A DNA stretch of 22,393 nucleotides from Flammeovirgaceae bacterium UBA976. GTDB lineage: Bacteria > Bacteroidota > Bacteroidia > Cytophagales > Cyclobacteriaceae. Positions 1 through 7,560 of the stretch are shown piece by piece (within the stretch, counting starts at the first letter, position 1; every line of letters starts with the position of its first letter). The stretch spans positions 1 to 22,393 of the forward strand of contig DBBU01000048.1 in the NCBI GenBank assembly GCA_002292365.1, in the 5' to 3' direction. The position numbers and the translations under genes are program-made. The notes under the pieces are model-generated. The model saw only the letters and a program-made list of their open reading frames with translations, made no database searches and was not told where the DNA came from.

Positions 1-930
1 AGCAACCTGATCAATTAAGTTTTCATTTTGAATAGTTTCTAGGGTCGCTAGCGAAGCAGCAGTGCTTATAGGGTGGCCCCCAAATGTAGTGATATGACCA
101 AGGATAGGATTTTGTTTTAATGAACTCATGATTTCTTTTGAACTGATAAAGCAGCCTATGGGCATACCGCCGCCCATACCTTTGGCCGCCAGTAGAATGT
201 CGGGCTGGATGCCATAGTGCTCAAATGCCCAAAGTTTTCCTGTTCTACCAAAGCCACATTGTATTTCATCGAGTATTAATAGCGTACCAGTCTCAGTGCA
301 TTTTTCACGTAACTTTTTAAAATAGGATTTATTGGCTATTCGAACACCCGCCTCTCCCTGCACCGTTTCTATAATTACCGCGGCAGTTTTAAAATCGATC
401 AAATCAAGGGAAGTTATATCACCGAAATCAATGTGTTGAAATCCTGGAAGGAGGGGACGAAAATTTTGTTTCAGCACTTCATTGCCGCTTGCGGACAGTG
501 CCCCGTGACTGGATCCGTGATAACCATCAATGCAAGAAATAATTTTGAAGCGTCCCGTATATCGTTTGGCTAATTTGAGGGCACCCTCAGTAGCTTCACT
601 CCCAGAATTGACAAAATAGGTTACTTCAAGCGGATCTGGGAGTGTTTTGCATAAGGCTTCGGCCAATTTTACTTGGGGTGTTTGGATAAATTCACCAAAA
701 ACCATGACATGAAGATTTTTATCTGCTTGACTCTTAATGGAATCAATGACGGCTGGATGCCGGTGTCCAATACTACTCACTCCAATGCCTGCGATAAGAT
801 CAAAATATTTTTTTCCTTTTTGATCGTAGATATAACAACCTTCAGCACCGGCAACTTCTACCATGAGTGGCTCTTCAGAAGTTTGGGCCACCAATTGCAA
901 AAATTGGCGTTGAGTCAGAGAATTGGACAA
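1..930 (-). CDS. Class III PLP-dependent aminotransferase, acetylornithine/ornithine type (C-terminus cut by window edge)
   Basis: The 310 visible codons read as a class III (acetylornithine aminotransferase-like) enzyme, which transfers an amino group using pyridoxal phosphate in the cytoplasm. Visible landmarks are the N-terminal GIGVSSIGHRHP region, the phosphate-binding FVNSGSEATEGALKLAKRY, the YHGSSHG segment, the cofactor aspartate in LLILDEIQCGFGRTG, and the Schiff-base lysine in LAAKGMGGGMPIG. The family is about 400 residues, so roughly 80-90 are missing beyond base 1. The start is inferred to be TTG at 930: an in-frame TAA lies at 937-939, and the first in-frame ATG (864) would remove the conserved N-terminal stretch RQFLQLVAQTSEEPLM. 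It lies 37 bases after the transketolase C-half, so co-transcription is likely. The exact substrate cannot be told from sequence; in Bacteroidota these are often annotated only as an aspartate aminotransferase family protein. Confidence 0.88.
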   Translation of the reverse strand, partial: MSNSLTQRQFLQLVAQTSEEPLMVEVAGAEGCYIYDQKGKKYFDLIAGIGVSSIGHRHPAVIDSIKSQADKNLHVMVFGEFIQTPQVKLAEALCKTLPDPLEVTYFVNSGSEATEGALKLAKRYTGRFKIISCIDGYHGSSHGALSASGNEVLKQNFRPLLPGFQHIDFGDITSLDLIDFKTAAVIIETVQGEAGVRIANKSYFKKLREKCTETGTLLILDEIQCGFGRTGKLWAFEHYGIQPDILLAAKGMGGGMPIGCFISSKEIMSSLKQNPILGHITTFGGHPISTAASLATLETIQNENLIDQVA

Positions 931-967
931 ATGGTATTATTTTCGATGGCGCACCATCACCTTGAAT

Positions 968-1918
968 TTATTTTCTTTCGATAGCTCTTTTAGCGGCAGC
1001 AACTATATTTTTAACACTTAATCCATATTTTTCAAGTAATTGATCGGGCATACCACTCTCTCCGAAGGTATCATTTACTGCAACGAATTCTTGTGGACAA
1101 GGATGGTTTTGACCTACGACTCGTGCGACGCTTTCACCTAATCCACCATTGATATTATGTTCTTCTGCCGTGACAATACATCCTGTTTTGTTTACAGAAT
1201 CTAAGATGGCAGGGACATCTAGGGGTTTGATGGTATGCATATTAATTACCTCAACAGAAAACCCTTCAGCTGTTAAGATGGCTTCTGCTTCTATTGCTTT
1301 CCATACCATATGCCCATATGCGATGATAGTTATGTCACTACCAGAAATCATTTTTTGAGCTTTTCCTATCACAAAAGGTTCTTTAGGATTTGTGAAAATA
1401 GGCCAGCTGGGTCTTCCAAATCTCAAGTAAACAGGACCTTCATGATCAGCAATTGCGATGGTAGCTGCCTTGGTTTGATGATAATCGCAAGGTACGATTA
1501 CAGTAAAATTGGGTAACATTTTTACCATACCCACATCTTCCAAAATCTGATGCGTGGCACCATCTTCTCCTAGTGTAAGGCCAGCATGCGAGGCGCATAC
1601 CTTAACATTTTTTTCTGAATAAGCTATGGATTGTCTTAGTTGATCATAAACACGTCCCGTCGAAAAGTTGGCAAATGTACCGGTAAACGGAATTTTTCCC
1701 GACGTAGCAAGACCGGCAGCGGTGCCCATCATATTGGCTTCGGAGATGCCCATTTGAAAAAATCTTGAAGGATTTTCTTTGATGAAATTGGCCATTTTTA
1801 ACGAGCCTACGAGGTCTGCACAAAGCGCAACTACTTCAGGATGACTTCTTCCTAATGCGGTAAGTCCGTCCCCAAAACCTGATCGGGTATCTTTTTTTTC
1901 AGTATACTGATATTTCAT
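968..1918 (-). CDS. Transketolase, C-terminal subunit (pyrimidine-binding and C-terminal domains)
   Basis: This 316-residue protein is the second half of a split transketolase, the pentose-phosphate enzyme that moves two-carbon ketol units between sugar phosphates with thiamine diphosphate. Residues about 8-170 look like the pyrimidine-binding domain, with the catalytic glutamate in GISEANMMGTAAGLA (Glu60). Residues about 185-316 form the transketolase C-terminal domain, with the motif EEHNINGGLGESVA. It cannot work alone, because the pyrophosphate-binding half is encoded by the gene just upstream; the two are separated by a single base (1919), which fits production of a heteromeric enzyme from one message. 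Length and motifs are normal for split bacterial and archaeal transketolases. A 1-deoxyxylulose-5-phosphate synthase-like role is unlikely given the separate genes and the motif order. Confidence 0.93.
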   Translation of the reverse strand: MKYQYTEKKDTRSGFGDGLTALGRSHPEVVALCADLVGSLKMANFIKENPSRFFQMGISEANMMGTAAGLATSGKIPFTGTFANFSTGRVYDQLRQSIAYSEKNVKVCASHAGLTLGEDGATHQILEDVGMVKMLPNFTVIVPCDYHQTKAATIAIADHEGPVYLRFGRPSWPIFTNPKEPFVIGKAQKMISGSDITIIAYGHMVWKAIEAEAILTAEGFSVEVINMHTIKPLDVPAILDSVNKTGCIVTAEEHNINGGLGESVARVVGQNHPCPQEFVAVNDTFGESGMPDQLLEKYGLSVKNIVAAAKRAIERK

Positions 1919-1919
1919 A

Positions 1920-2762
1920 TTAATAATCGCCTAAAGTTTCTTCAAGTTGATTCAATGCATCTTCTAATTGCGCATCATTGGGAGGTATGCCATGCCATTT
2001 GTGAGATCCTTCCATGAAGTCAACACCTTTCCCCATAGCCGTTTTCATGAGGATCATAATTGGTTTTCCCTTTCCAGTTTGATCGATGGCCTCATTGAGC
2101 ATTGATAGGATTGCTGACATATCATTGCCCTCACAAGAAAGGACGGTCCAGCCAAAGGCTTTGTATTTTCCCGCAAGGTCACCGAGGGATAAGACTTCAT
2201 CCACAGGTCCATCAATTTGCTGACCATTGTAATCTATGGTAGCAATCAAGTGATCTAATTTATTATGGGCTGCGAACATAGCTGCTTCCCATACCTGACC
2301 CTCTTGTTGTTCGCCATCACCCATCAGGCAAAAGACATTTCTAGGATCATTATTTAATCTTTTGGCTAAAGCCGCACCGCAGGCTACAGAAAGTCCTTGG
2401 CCCAATGATCCTGCGGACATCCGGATACCTGGTAGGCCTTCTTCAGTAGCAGGATGTCCTTGAAGTCTTGAGTTTATTTTGCGAAAAGTAGCTAATTCGG
2501 AGACATCAAAATATCCTGCTCGAGCCAAAACACTGTAAAATACGGGTGATATGTGACCGTTGGATATGAAAAAAAGATCTTCTTCGATACCTTTCATATT
2601 AAATTTCCTATCATGTTTCATGATAGAGAAATAGAGTGCAATCAAATATTCTGTACATCCTAATGAGCCTCCCGGATGCCCCGATTGACATGAATGAACC
2701 ATTCTTACGATATCTCTTCGAACCTGACTGGCTATTTTTTTTAATTCAGTGATATTGGCCAT
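1920..2762 (-). CDS. Transketolase, N-terminal subunit (ThDP pyrophosphate-binding domain)
   Basis: The 280-residue protein is the N-terminal half of transketolase. It carries the conserved substrate and cofactor region SCQSGHPGGSLG (residues about 24-35) and the thiamine-diphosphate/Mg motif beginning GDGE at 148 and ending in DYNG near 180, with HKWHGIPP near the C-terminus. It is followed directly by the pyrimidine-binding half, and the two together equal one full transketolase. It begins with ATG at 2762 as the first gene of the transketolase - aminotransferase operon. In the 163 bases upstream the nearest promoter-like element is an imperfect TAAGTTTA at 2782-2789 on the minus strand, which differs from the TAnnTTTG consensus at its last base. 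Split transketolases are common in Bacteroidota, so this is normal for the lineage and not a broken gene. Confidence 0.93.
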   Translation of the reverse strand: MANITELKKIASQVRRDIVRMVHSCQSGHPGGSLGCTEYLIALYFSIMKHDRKFNMKGIEEDLFFISNGHISPVFYSVLARAGYFDVSELATFRKINSRLQGHPATEEGLPGIRMSAGSLGQGLSVACGAALAKRLNNDPRNVFCLMGDGEQQEGQVWEAAMFAAHNKLDHLIATIDYNGQQIDGPVDEVLSLGDLAGKYKAFGWTVLSCEGNDMSAILSMLNEAIDQTGKGKPIMILMKTAMGKGVDFMEGSHKWHGIPPNDAQLEDALNQLEETLGDY

Positions 2763-2925
2763 ACCTATAATTTTTATAGTGTAAACTTACTGAAAATTTG
2801 ATTTATTTTTTTATGATCATAGATATGATTATCGTATTTTAAAAAGAATTAAAATAGATTCTTTTAGGAAAATTGGATTTAACCTAATTTGAATAATTCG
2901 AATAACTTTTTATTTTTCCTTACCT

Positions 2926-4023
2926 TTATTTTTTCTTTGATGGTTCTTCATTGATTATTGTAATTTCATTAAGCATACTTTTTAATCCTAACCAATGAAT
3001 CAATAATTTGTAGGCGATTGTTAAAATGATGGCACCCAAAAATAAACCTAGAAAACCCATAAATAGAAAACCCCCAATGGCACCTAGAAATATAACTACT
3101 GTGGGAACAGATGATCCCTTTCCTAAAAATATAGGTTTGAGGATATTATCTAATAACATGACAATGACTAAATAAGTGGACCATATGGAGGCAGGCACTA
3201 ACTCTCTTGTCAAAAATAGCCAAATGATGACGGGTATGATGACAAATCCAGGACCCAATTGTATAATCGTCAGAATGAGACAAATTAAAACCCATAGGCC
3301 GGCATAGGGCAGGTCAACCATTAAAAATCCAAATCCAGCTAAGGTGGCTTGAATGGCAGCAACTCCCAAAATTCCCTTGACCACATTTCTGATGGTTTGC
3401 TCGGTAATGGAGGCAAATTCAACCCCAAAGTCCCCTGCTATTTTTTCAAATAATTTATAAACTACTTTGTTGGTACCTTTGGAATAAAGCAATATACCTG
3501 CGATGAGCACAGAAAGTGCAAGGTTGATAATGGTGATTCCCGTACCTAGAATTGAATCTAGTAAAAATAATCCAAATTGCTTTAAATAATCTTGATATTG
3601 GTTGAGTAGAGATGGGAGGTTTTGAGAGGCCAAATGCCATGAATTATAGATCCAATCACCTATGATCGGAATGGCTTTAATACTTTCATTAGGAGTTTGA
3701 ATTAAAAATTTACCTGAAGCATACATAGAACCAATATCGGTAATACCATTAATTGCAGATTCTAAAAACAAATAAAGCGGCATCGAAATGACGATAAACG
3801 TAAGCATGACGGTGATTAAACTTGTTATTCTACGTTTATTTCTGATCAGCTGATCTATTTTCCGATAGACCGGATCCAAGGCTACCGCAAAAATAATACC
3901 CCAAAAAATAGGATTGAAAAATGGTTTTAAAATTGAAATGCATAAATAGACTATAAGCCCCAAGCTGATCAAACGAATGGCGATATCGACTACATTATTT
4001 ATAGATGAATTATTATTTTTCAT
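2926..4023 (-). CDS. AI-2E family transporter (YdiK/PerM-like permease)
   Basis: This 365-residue integral membrane protein matches the AI-2E/PerM family. It has two hydrophobic segments near the N-terminus (about 12-60), a less hydrophobic central stretch with amphipathic helices (about 85-150), then a run of membrane segments from about 155 to 345. The stretches GLWVLICLILTIIQLGPGF and LLDNILKPIFLGKGSSVPT are typical of the family C-terminal core. Family members have been linked to autoinducer-2 export or to sodium/proton antiport, but substrates are mostly unproven, so no transport substrate is claimed. It stands alone: 163 bases before the transketolase operon on the same strand and about 640 bases after the peroxiredoxin gene. 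The extreme C-terminus is lysine-rich (PSKKK). Confidence 0.9.
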   Translation of the reverse strand: MKNNNSSINNVVDIAIRLISLGLIVYLCISILKPFFNPIFWGIIFAVALDPVYRKIDQLIRNKRRITSLITVMLTFIVISMPLYLFLESAINGITDIGSMYASGKFLIQTPNESIKAIPIIGDWIYNSWHLASQNLPSLLNQYQDYLKQFGLFLLDSILGTGITIINLALSVLIAGILLYSKGTNKVVYKLFEKIAGDFGVEFASITEQTIRNVVKGILGVAAIQATLAGFGFLMVDLPYAGLWVLICLILTIIQLGPGFVIIPVIIWLFLTRELVPASIWSTYLVIVMLLDNILKPIFLGKGSSVPTVVIFLGAIGGFLFMGFLGLFLGAIILTIAYKLLIHWLGLKSMLNEITIINEEPSKKK

Positions 4024-4660
4024 TAAGGCTCATTCGGTGACTAATGTTTATGATTGATTTAAAAAAATATTGAGACTAATCTAACAATTATTGCAGTTAA
4101 AAATGTTCATTTTTATATTATTTGATTGATATAATCAATTTATCTCTCAATGAAATGCGTTTAAAAACATTCTATATACCATATTTCAAAACAGCTCAGC
4201 AAGTGAATAAAACATTCTTACTAGGATTTAATCTAATTAGATGCTTATTTCTCTCCTTAATTTCAAGAATTGGTTTTGGGTTTGGATATTTAAATGTAGG
4301 AAATAGCATCGCCATTGATGGAGTATTTATAACTATAGATTTTACACGAATAAATGTAAATATACCCTTTTACAATGAGGGTAGGTAAGAATGCCTTTTG
4401 CGATTTTATTTACCAGCCCATAGAATGGGAGAACTTACATGGACAAGTCGATTCAGGCCGTACACCTTTTGAGGGGGACCATTTAAAACCAATATTTTGG
4501 CAGAAATATGTTGGGATGATCAGTTAAAAATGGACCAATGAGTACTACTGTGGACTAGTACACGACTATCCAAAACTTGTTAATAACTAAGCTAAGATTA
4601 TAAGGTGTGGGTTTGAAGCTAAGCTATCTTATAACTAGCTATTGATAACTGGAATGTCAG
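4024..4660. other. 637-base intergenic stretch without a convincing gene
   Basis: No known gene or RNA is recognised here. A plus-strand frame is open at 4122-4388, but it starts with TTG and its 88-residue translation resembles nothing I know. A second plus-strand frame at 4375-4527 would give a 50-residue peptide with a more protein-like composition (…EWENLHGQVDSG…FEGDHLKPIFWQKY…); it overlaps the end of the first in another frame. Small structures include ATTGAT-ATA-ATCAAT at 4125-4139, the direct repeat AAGCTAAG at 4589-4596 and 4616-4623, and a 7-base-pair hairpin at 4645-4664. The region may hold gene relics, but this is not shown. Confidence 0.5.
4375..4527 (+). other. Possible small ORF or gene relic, 50 residues, unknown
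   Basis: An ATG at 4375 opens a 50-codon frame. Its translation has a globular-protein look (tryptophans, prolines and charged residues mixed, such as CDFIYQPIEWENLHGQ and FEGDHLKPIFWQKYVG) but matches no family I recognise. It starts inside the end of another open frame, has no promoter or ribosome site I can identify, and stands between two minus-strand genes. It could be the surviving part of a decayed gene or chance. I would not annotate it as a gene without homologues. Confidence 0.15.
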
Positions 4661-4664
4661 TTAT
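4645..4664 (-). terminator. Weak hairpin at the end of the peroxiredoxin operon
   Basis: ATAACTG (4645-4651) and CAGTTAT (4658-4664) form a perfect 7-base-pair stem with a 6-base loop. It overlaps the peroxiredoxin stop codon (4661-4663). No run of T follows on the minus strand, so it is at best a weak or Rho-assisted terminator, or an mRNA-end stabilising hairpin. Confidence 0.25.
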
Positions 4665-5116
4665 TCCTCTAAAATTTGTGCAGTATGATTGTCTGTTTTA
4701 ACCTTTTCGATAACATCAGAAATGATTCCTTCCTCATCAATAACGAAAGTGGTTCTAATGGTACCCATATATTCTTTACCCATATATTTCTTTAGATCCC
4801 ACGTACCATAGAGATGATGAACTTTATGATCGGCATCACTGATTAGGTCGAAAGGTAATGATTGTTTTTTTATAAATTTTTGATGTGACTTTTCGGAATC
4901 TTGACTGATACCAAATATTTCATAGCCTTGTTTTTGCAGTAGTGTATAATTGTCGCGTAAATTACAAGATTGAGTGGTGCATCCGGGCGTATTGTCTTTT
5001 GGATAAAAATACAGCACTACTTTTTTTCCTTTAAAATGTTTTAGATTGAACGTTTTACCATCTTGGTTGATGGCAGAAAATGTTGGAGCGATATCGCCTT
5101 TTTTTAATGTAATCAT
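4661..5116 (-). CDS. bcp: Thioredoxin-dependent thiol peroxidase, Bcp/PrxQ type
   Basis: The 151-residue protein is a small cytoplasmic peroxiredoxin of the Bcp/PrxQ class, which reduces hydrogen and organic peroxides at the expense of thioredoxin. The active-site segment YPKDNTPGCTTQSCNLRD holds the peroxidatic cysteine (Cys46) and, five residues on, a second cysteine (Cys51). That spacing is typical of atypical two-cysteine Bcp enzymes, in which the second cysteine resolves the first. The AhpC/TSA fold signatures continue with GISQDSEKSHQKF and the later RTTFVIDEEG. Length is normal (about 150). Its ATG at 5116 overlaps the stop of the M23 peptidase gene by four bases (ATGA on the minus strand), so translation is probably coupled. 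It is the last gene of the mtaB - FAH - M23 - bcp unit. Confidence 0.95.
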   Translation of the reverse strand: MITLKKGDIAPTFSAINQDGKTFNLKHFKGKKVVLYFYPKDNTPGCTTQSCNLRDNYTLLQKQGYEIFGISQDSEKSHQKFIKKQSLPFDLISDADHKVHHLYGTWDLKKYMGKEYMGTIRTTFVIDEEGIISDVIEKVKTDNHTAQILEE

Positions 5117-7008
5117 AAGGGTTTACTAATTTTAGTTTTATTGCCAAAGTGATCTTCAACTTCTAACAAGAAAAGGCCTTTATTAAGCTTTTCTCTATTT
5201 TTCGGACGTGCTGATAATTCATTTTTTTTAACATCGTATTGCATTAACAAAAAATGACCATTAAGAGTTGCATGATAAGACTTAATTCCTGACTTGATAT
5301 CTTTAATCATAAATTTTAGATTCATTCTATCCCAAGAAATAGGTTGAACAATAGGTTTTATGGTGTCATTGTCTAATGTAAAGGTCCCTAATTCTCTGGT
5401 TTTAAAAGTAAAATAGCCTGCAGTGCTTCGCTTACTGCCTACATAGTCTAAACAATTATTTTTATTTAATTTAAATACCTGGTATTGATTTTTAATAGAA
5501 TCAGAATCCTCAATTGAAATAATGACTTCTTTTCTCAAAGGAACGACCGGGTCATTAAATGAATAAAACATCTTCCCATGTAGGGAATCATAAACTTTAG
5601 TGAACTGCAAGTAAAGGGTATCAAATAGTGATTTTTTGTTGACTTCTAGAATGAAATCTTCGTTATGAAATGAATATTCAATACCTGAAGGAATATCAGC
5701 AAAAAAATGGGGTTGAAGTGCCAAGCTCCCAGAAGTTATTGAGTCGGGCAACCCAGATCTCAGATCCCACAAGTAGTAATATTGGTTTCCGTTTGATAAA
5801 TAGGGTTTAAGGATAATCAATGTGTCTTCAATGAAGACCTGGGATACAGCATCACTACTTACGTAATGAAATTGATTTTCATCGATTTCAAAGGTGTTCA
5901 CATCTGGAAAATAATTATCGTAAGTTTCTTCTTTATTTAGTAGAACTTGAAAGGTAGAAATATTTTGATGATTGTCCTTTAATATGATTTCCAATTCATG
6001 AGGGGTCTTGTCAAAAAAATAACCTTGATTGGTTTTTATATAAAAATCGAGCTTATTTCCATCCGCTTTATATAATCTATTGAGGGTGATGCTTTTGTCT
6101 GTCTCATAGGGGTAGTCAATATGGGCTAATATTTCTCGTTGCTTATCAAAAGACATCGATTTTTTTAGTTGATGAAATAAGGTATCTTGATCGATTTTAA
6201 GTATGATTTCTGGAATTCCATTTCGATTGGGAGCACCGCTCATGTTGTCATAATGGTATATTTCAATACCTATATTTCCTGAGAGATGAATATGCTTTTG
6301 AATGCTGAAGAGATCATTTTTTTTAGAAGTTCGGGCCAATAAGGTACCATAAGCACCATTGACACGAGCATCGATATCAAGGCATTTAAAAGCAATATAT
6401 TTTATTCTAGGTGGAATATTATCTTCAATTTCATTGAACGAAAACTCATCAAATGGATTGAGGAATTCTTGCCGTGCATTTCTCATTTCAAAATGAAGAT
6501 GGGGTCCTGAGGAAGACCCACTATTTCCTGAGTATCCTATGGTATCTCCCTGATTGAAATAAAATTTGTTTTTTTGAGGAAACAATTGAATGGGATAAGT
6601 TTCTTTTTGGTATTGTTGGTTAAGAGTATAATACTCTAAATACTCCTCAAAACGTTGAAGGTGAGCATAAACAGATATTTTCCCGTCCAGGTGGGTTAGA
6701 TAGAGTACATGACCGTAGCCCCCTTCACTGACACCAATCCTTGATACATAACCATTGGCAATGGCTAGCACTGGAATACCTATTTTACCTTCTGTTTTGA
6801 TGTCGAGGCCGGCATGAAAGTGATTATGTCGAATTTCTCCCATGGTACCCGCCAAGTATTGTTGCGATCCGCTATTGATGGGGAAGATATATTTTGGAGT
6901 GACTTGAGCCTTTATAAGAAAAGGAAATAGCCCAATTATGAAGAAACTAACGTATCTCAAAATGAAACATATTTTGGGATTCAATAAAGCCTTCCAGTTG
7001 ATCTCCAA
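5113..7008 (-). CDS. Secreted M23 family zinc metallopeptidase with long C-terminal region
   Basis: The 631-residue protein is a LytM/M23-type peptidase expected to cleave peptide cross-links of peptidoglycan in the periplasm. The catalytic domain spans about residues 45-180. Zinc ligands are visible as His65-xxx-Asp69 (HAGLD) and the GPHLHFE motif (His170, His172), with a further His in VYAHLQ, so the site looks intact and not degenerate. A hydrophobic segment (about 15-33) ending in KAQ is a signal peptide. The remaining ~450 residues are beta-rich with no domain I can name. The ATG at 7008 makes the gene overlap the upstream FAH gene by 62 bases; a TTG at 6960 (codon 17) would shorten the overlap to 14 bases and give a compact signal peptide (LRYVSFFIIGLFPFLIKAQ), so it is a credible alternative start. 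It overlaps bcp by four bases at its end. Confidence 0.92.
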   Translation of the reverse strand: MEINWKALLNPKICFILRYVSFFIIGLFPFLIKAQVTPKYIFPINSGSQQYLAGTMGEIRHNHFHAGLDIKTEGKIGIPVLAIANGYVSRIGVSEGGYGHVLYLTHLDGKISVYAHLQRFEEYLEYYTLNQQYQKETYPIQLFPQKNKFYFNQGDTIGYSGNSGSSSGPHLHFEMRNARQEFLNPFDEFSFNEIEDNIPPRIKYIAFKCLDIDARVNGAYGTLLARTSKKNDLFSIQKHIHLSGNIGIEIYHYDNMSGAPNRNGIPEIILKIDQDTLFHQLKKSMSFDKQREILAHIDYPYETDKSITLNRLYKADGNKLDFYIKTNQGYFFDKTPHELEIILKDNHQNISTFQVLLNKEETYDNYFPDVNTFEIDENQFHYVSSDAVSQVFIEDTLIILKPYLSNGNQYYYLWDLRSGLPDSITSGSLALQPHFFADIPSGIEYSFHNEDFILEVNKKSLFDTLYLQFTKVYDSLHGKMFYSFNDPVVPLRKEVIISIEDSDSIKNQYQVFKLNKNNCLDYVGSKRSTAGYFTFKTRELGTFTLDNDTIKPIVQPISWDRMNLKFMIKDIKSGIKSYHATLNGHFLLMQYDVKKNELSARPKNREKLNKGLFLLEVEDHFGNKTKISKPL

Positions 7009-7555
7009 TTTTGATGGGACCTACGCCTTCAGGAGTACCAGTAAACAATATATCTCCCTTTTTTAAAGTCATATATTGTGATACGTAAGCAATCATTTCA
7101 TCAATAGACCAGAGCATATGAGAAGTATTCGATGATTGAACGGTAATGCCATTCAATTTCAATGAAAAGTTGAGGTCTTGTACGTTATAAAGATGCTTAT
7201 TGATAAAGTTTGAAATGGGAGCTGAGCCATTGAATCCCTTAGCTAGATCCCATGGCAAGCCTTTAGCTTTGGCTTTACTTTGTAGATCTCTAGCGGTTAA
7301 ATCAATGCCTAATCCAATTTCGTCGTAATACTTTTGTGCAAAGTTGACAGGAATAGATTTGCCAACCTTTTTTATTTTAACTAAAACTTCAACTTCGTAG
7401 TGGATATCGGTCGAAAAGTTGGGATAGTAAAAAGGCTCATTTTTTTTGATGAGCGCCGAGTCTGGCTTTAAGAAAATTATCGGACTTTCTGGTTTTTCAT
7501 TTCCCAGTTCTTCGATATGCTTCACATAATTGCGGCCTATGCAAATGAGTTTCAT
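6947..7555 (-). CDS. Fumarylacetoacetate hydrolase (FAH) family protein, FAHD1-like
   Basis: This 202-residue cytoplasmic enzyme belongs to the FAH superfamily. The N-terminal ICIGRNYVKHIEELGNE and IIFLKPDSALI match the short FAHD1-type members, known as acylpyruvate hydrolases or oxaloacetate decarboxylases. The metal site is visible as Glu54 and Glu56 (HYEVEV) and Asp85 (GIDLTARDLQ), followed by the conserved lysine region AKGFNGSAP, and TGTPEGVGP near residue 175. Length fits the short form of about 200-220. It starts 5 bases after the mtaB stop and its end overlaps the M23 gene, so it is an inner gene of that operon. The context of tRNA modification and wall hydrolysis does not point to a substrate; the reaction remains open within the family. 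Confidence 0.93.
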   Translation of the reverse strand: MKLICIGRNYVKHIEELGNEKPESPIIFLKPDSALIKKNEPFYYPNFSTDIHYEVEVLVKIKKVGKSIPVNFAQKYYDEIGLGIDLTARDLQSKAKAKGLPWDLAKGFNGSAPISNFINKHLYNVQDLNFSLKLNGITVQSSNTSHMLWSIDEMIAYVSQYMTLKKGDILFTGTPEGVGPIKIGDQLEGFIESQNMFHFEIR

Positions 7556-7560
7556 ACTTT

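Noticed and set aside
673..984. 103-codon plus-strand open frame
   Set aside because: It lies antisense to the aminotransferase and the end of the transketolase C-half, both with clear family motifs, and its translation resembles nothing known.
1918..1920. Transketolase read as a gene broken in two by a frameshift or stop
   Set aside because: Each half has its own start, full domain set and normal end, and the two-gene form is common in Bacteroidota, so it is a genuine two-subunit enzyme.
4122..4388. 88-codon plus-strand open frame as a gene
   Set aside because: TTG start, no recognisable family, no promoter match, and AT-rich sequence in which such frames arise by chance. Kept only as part of the intergenic description.
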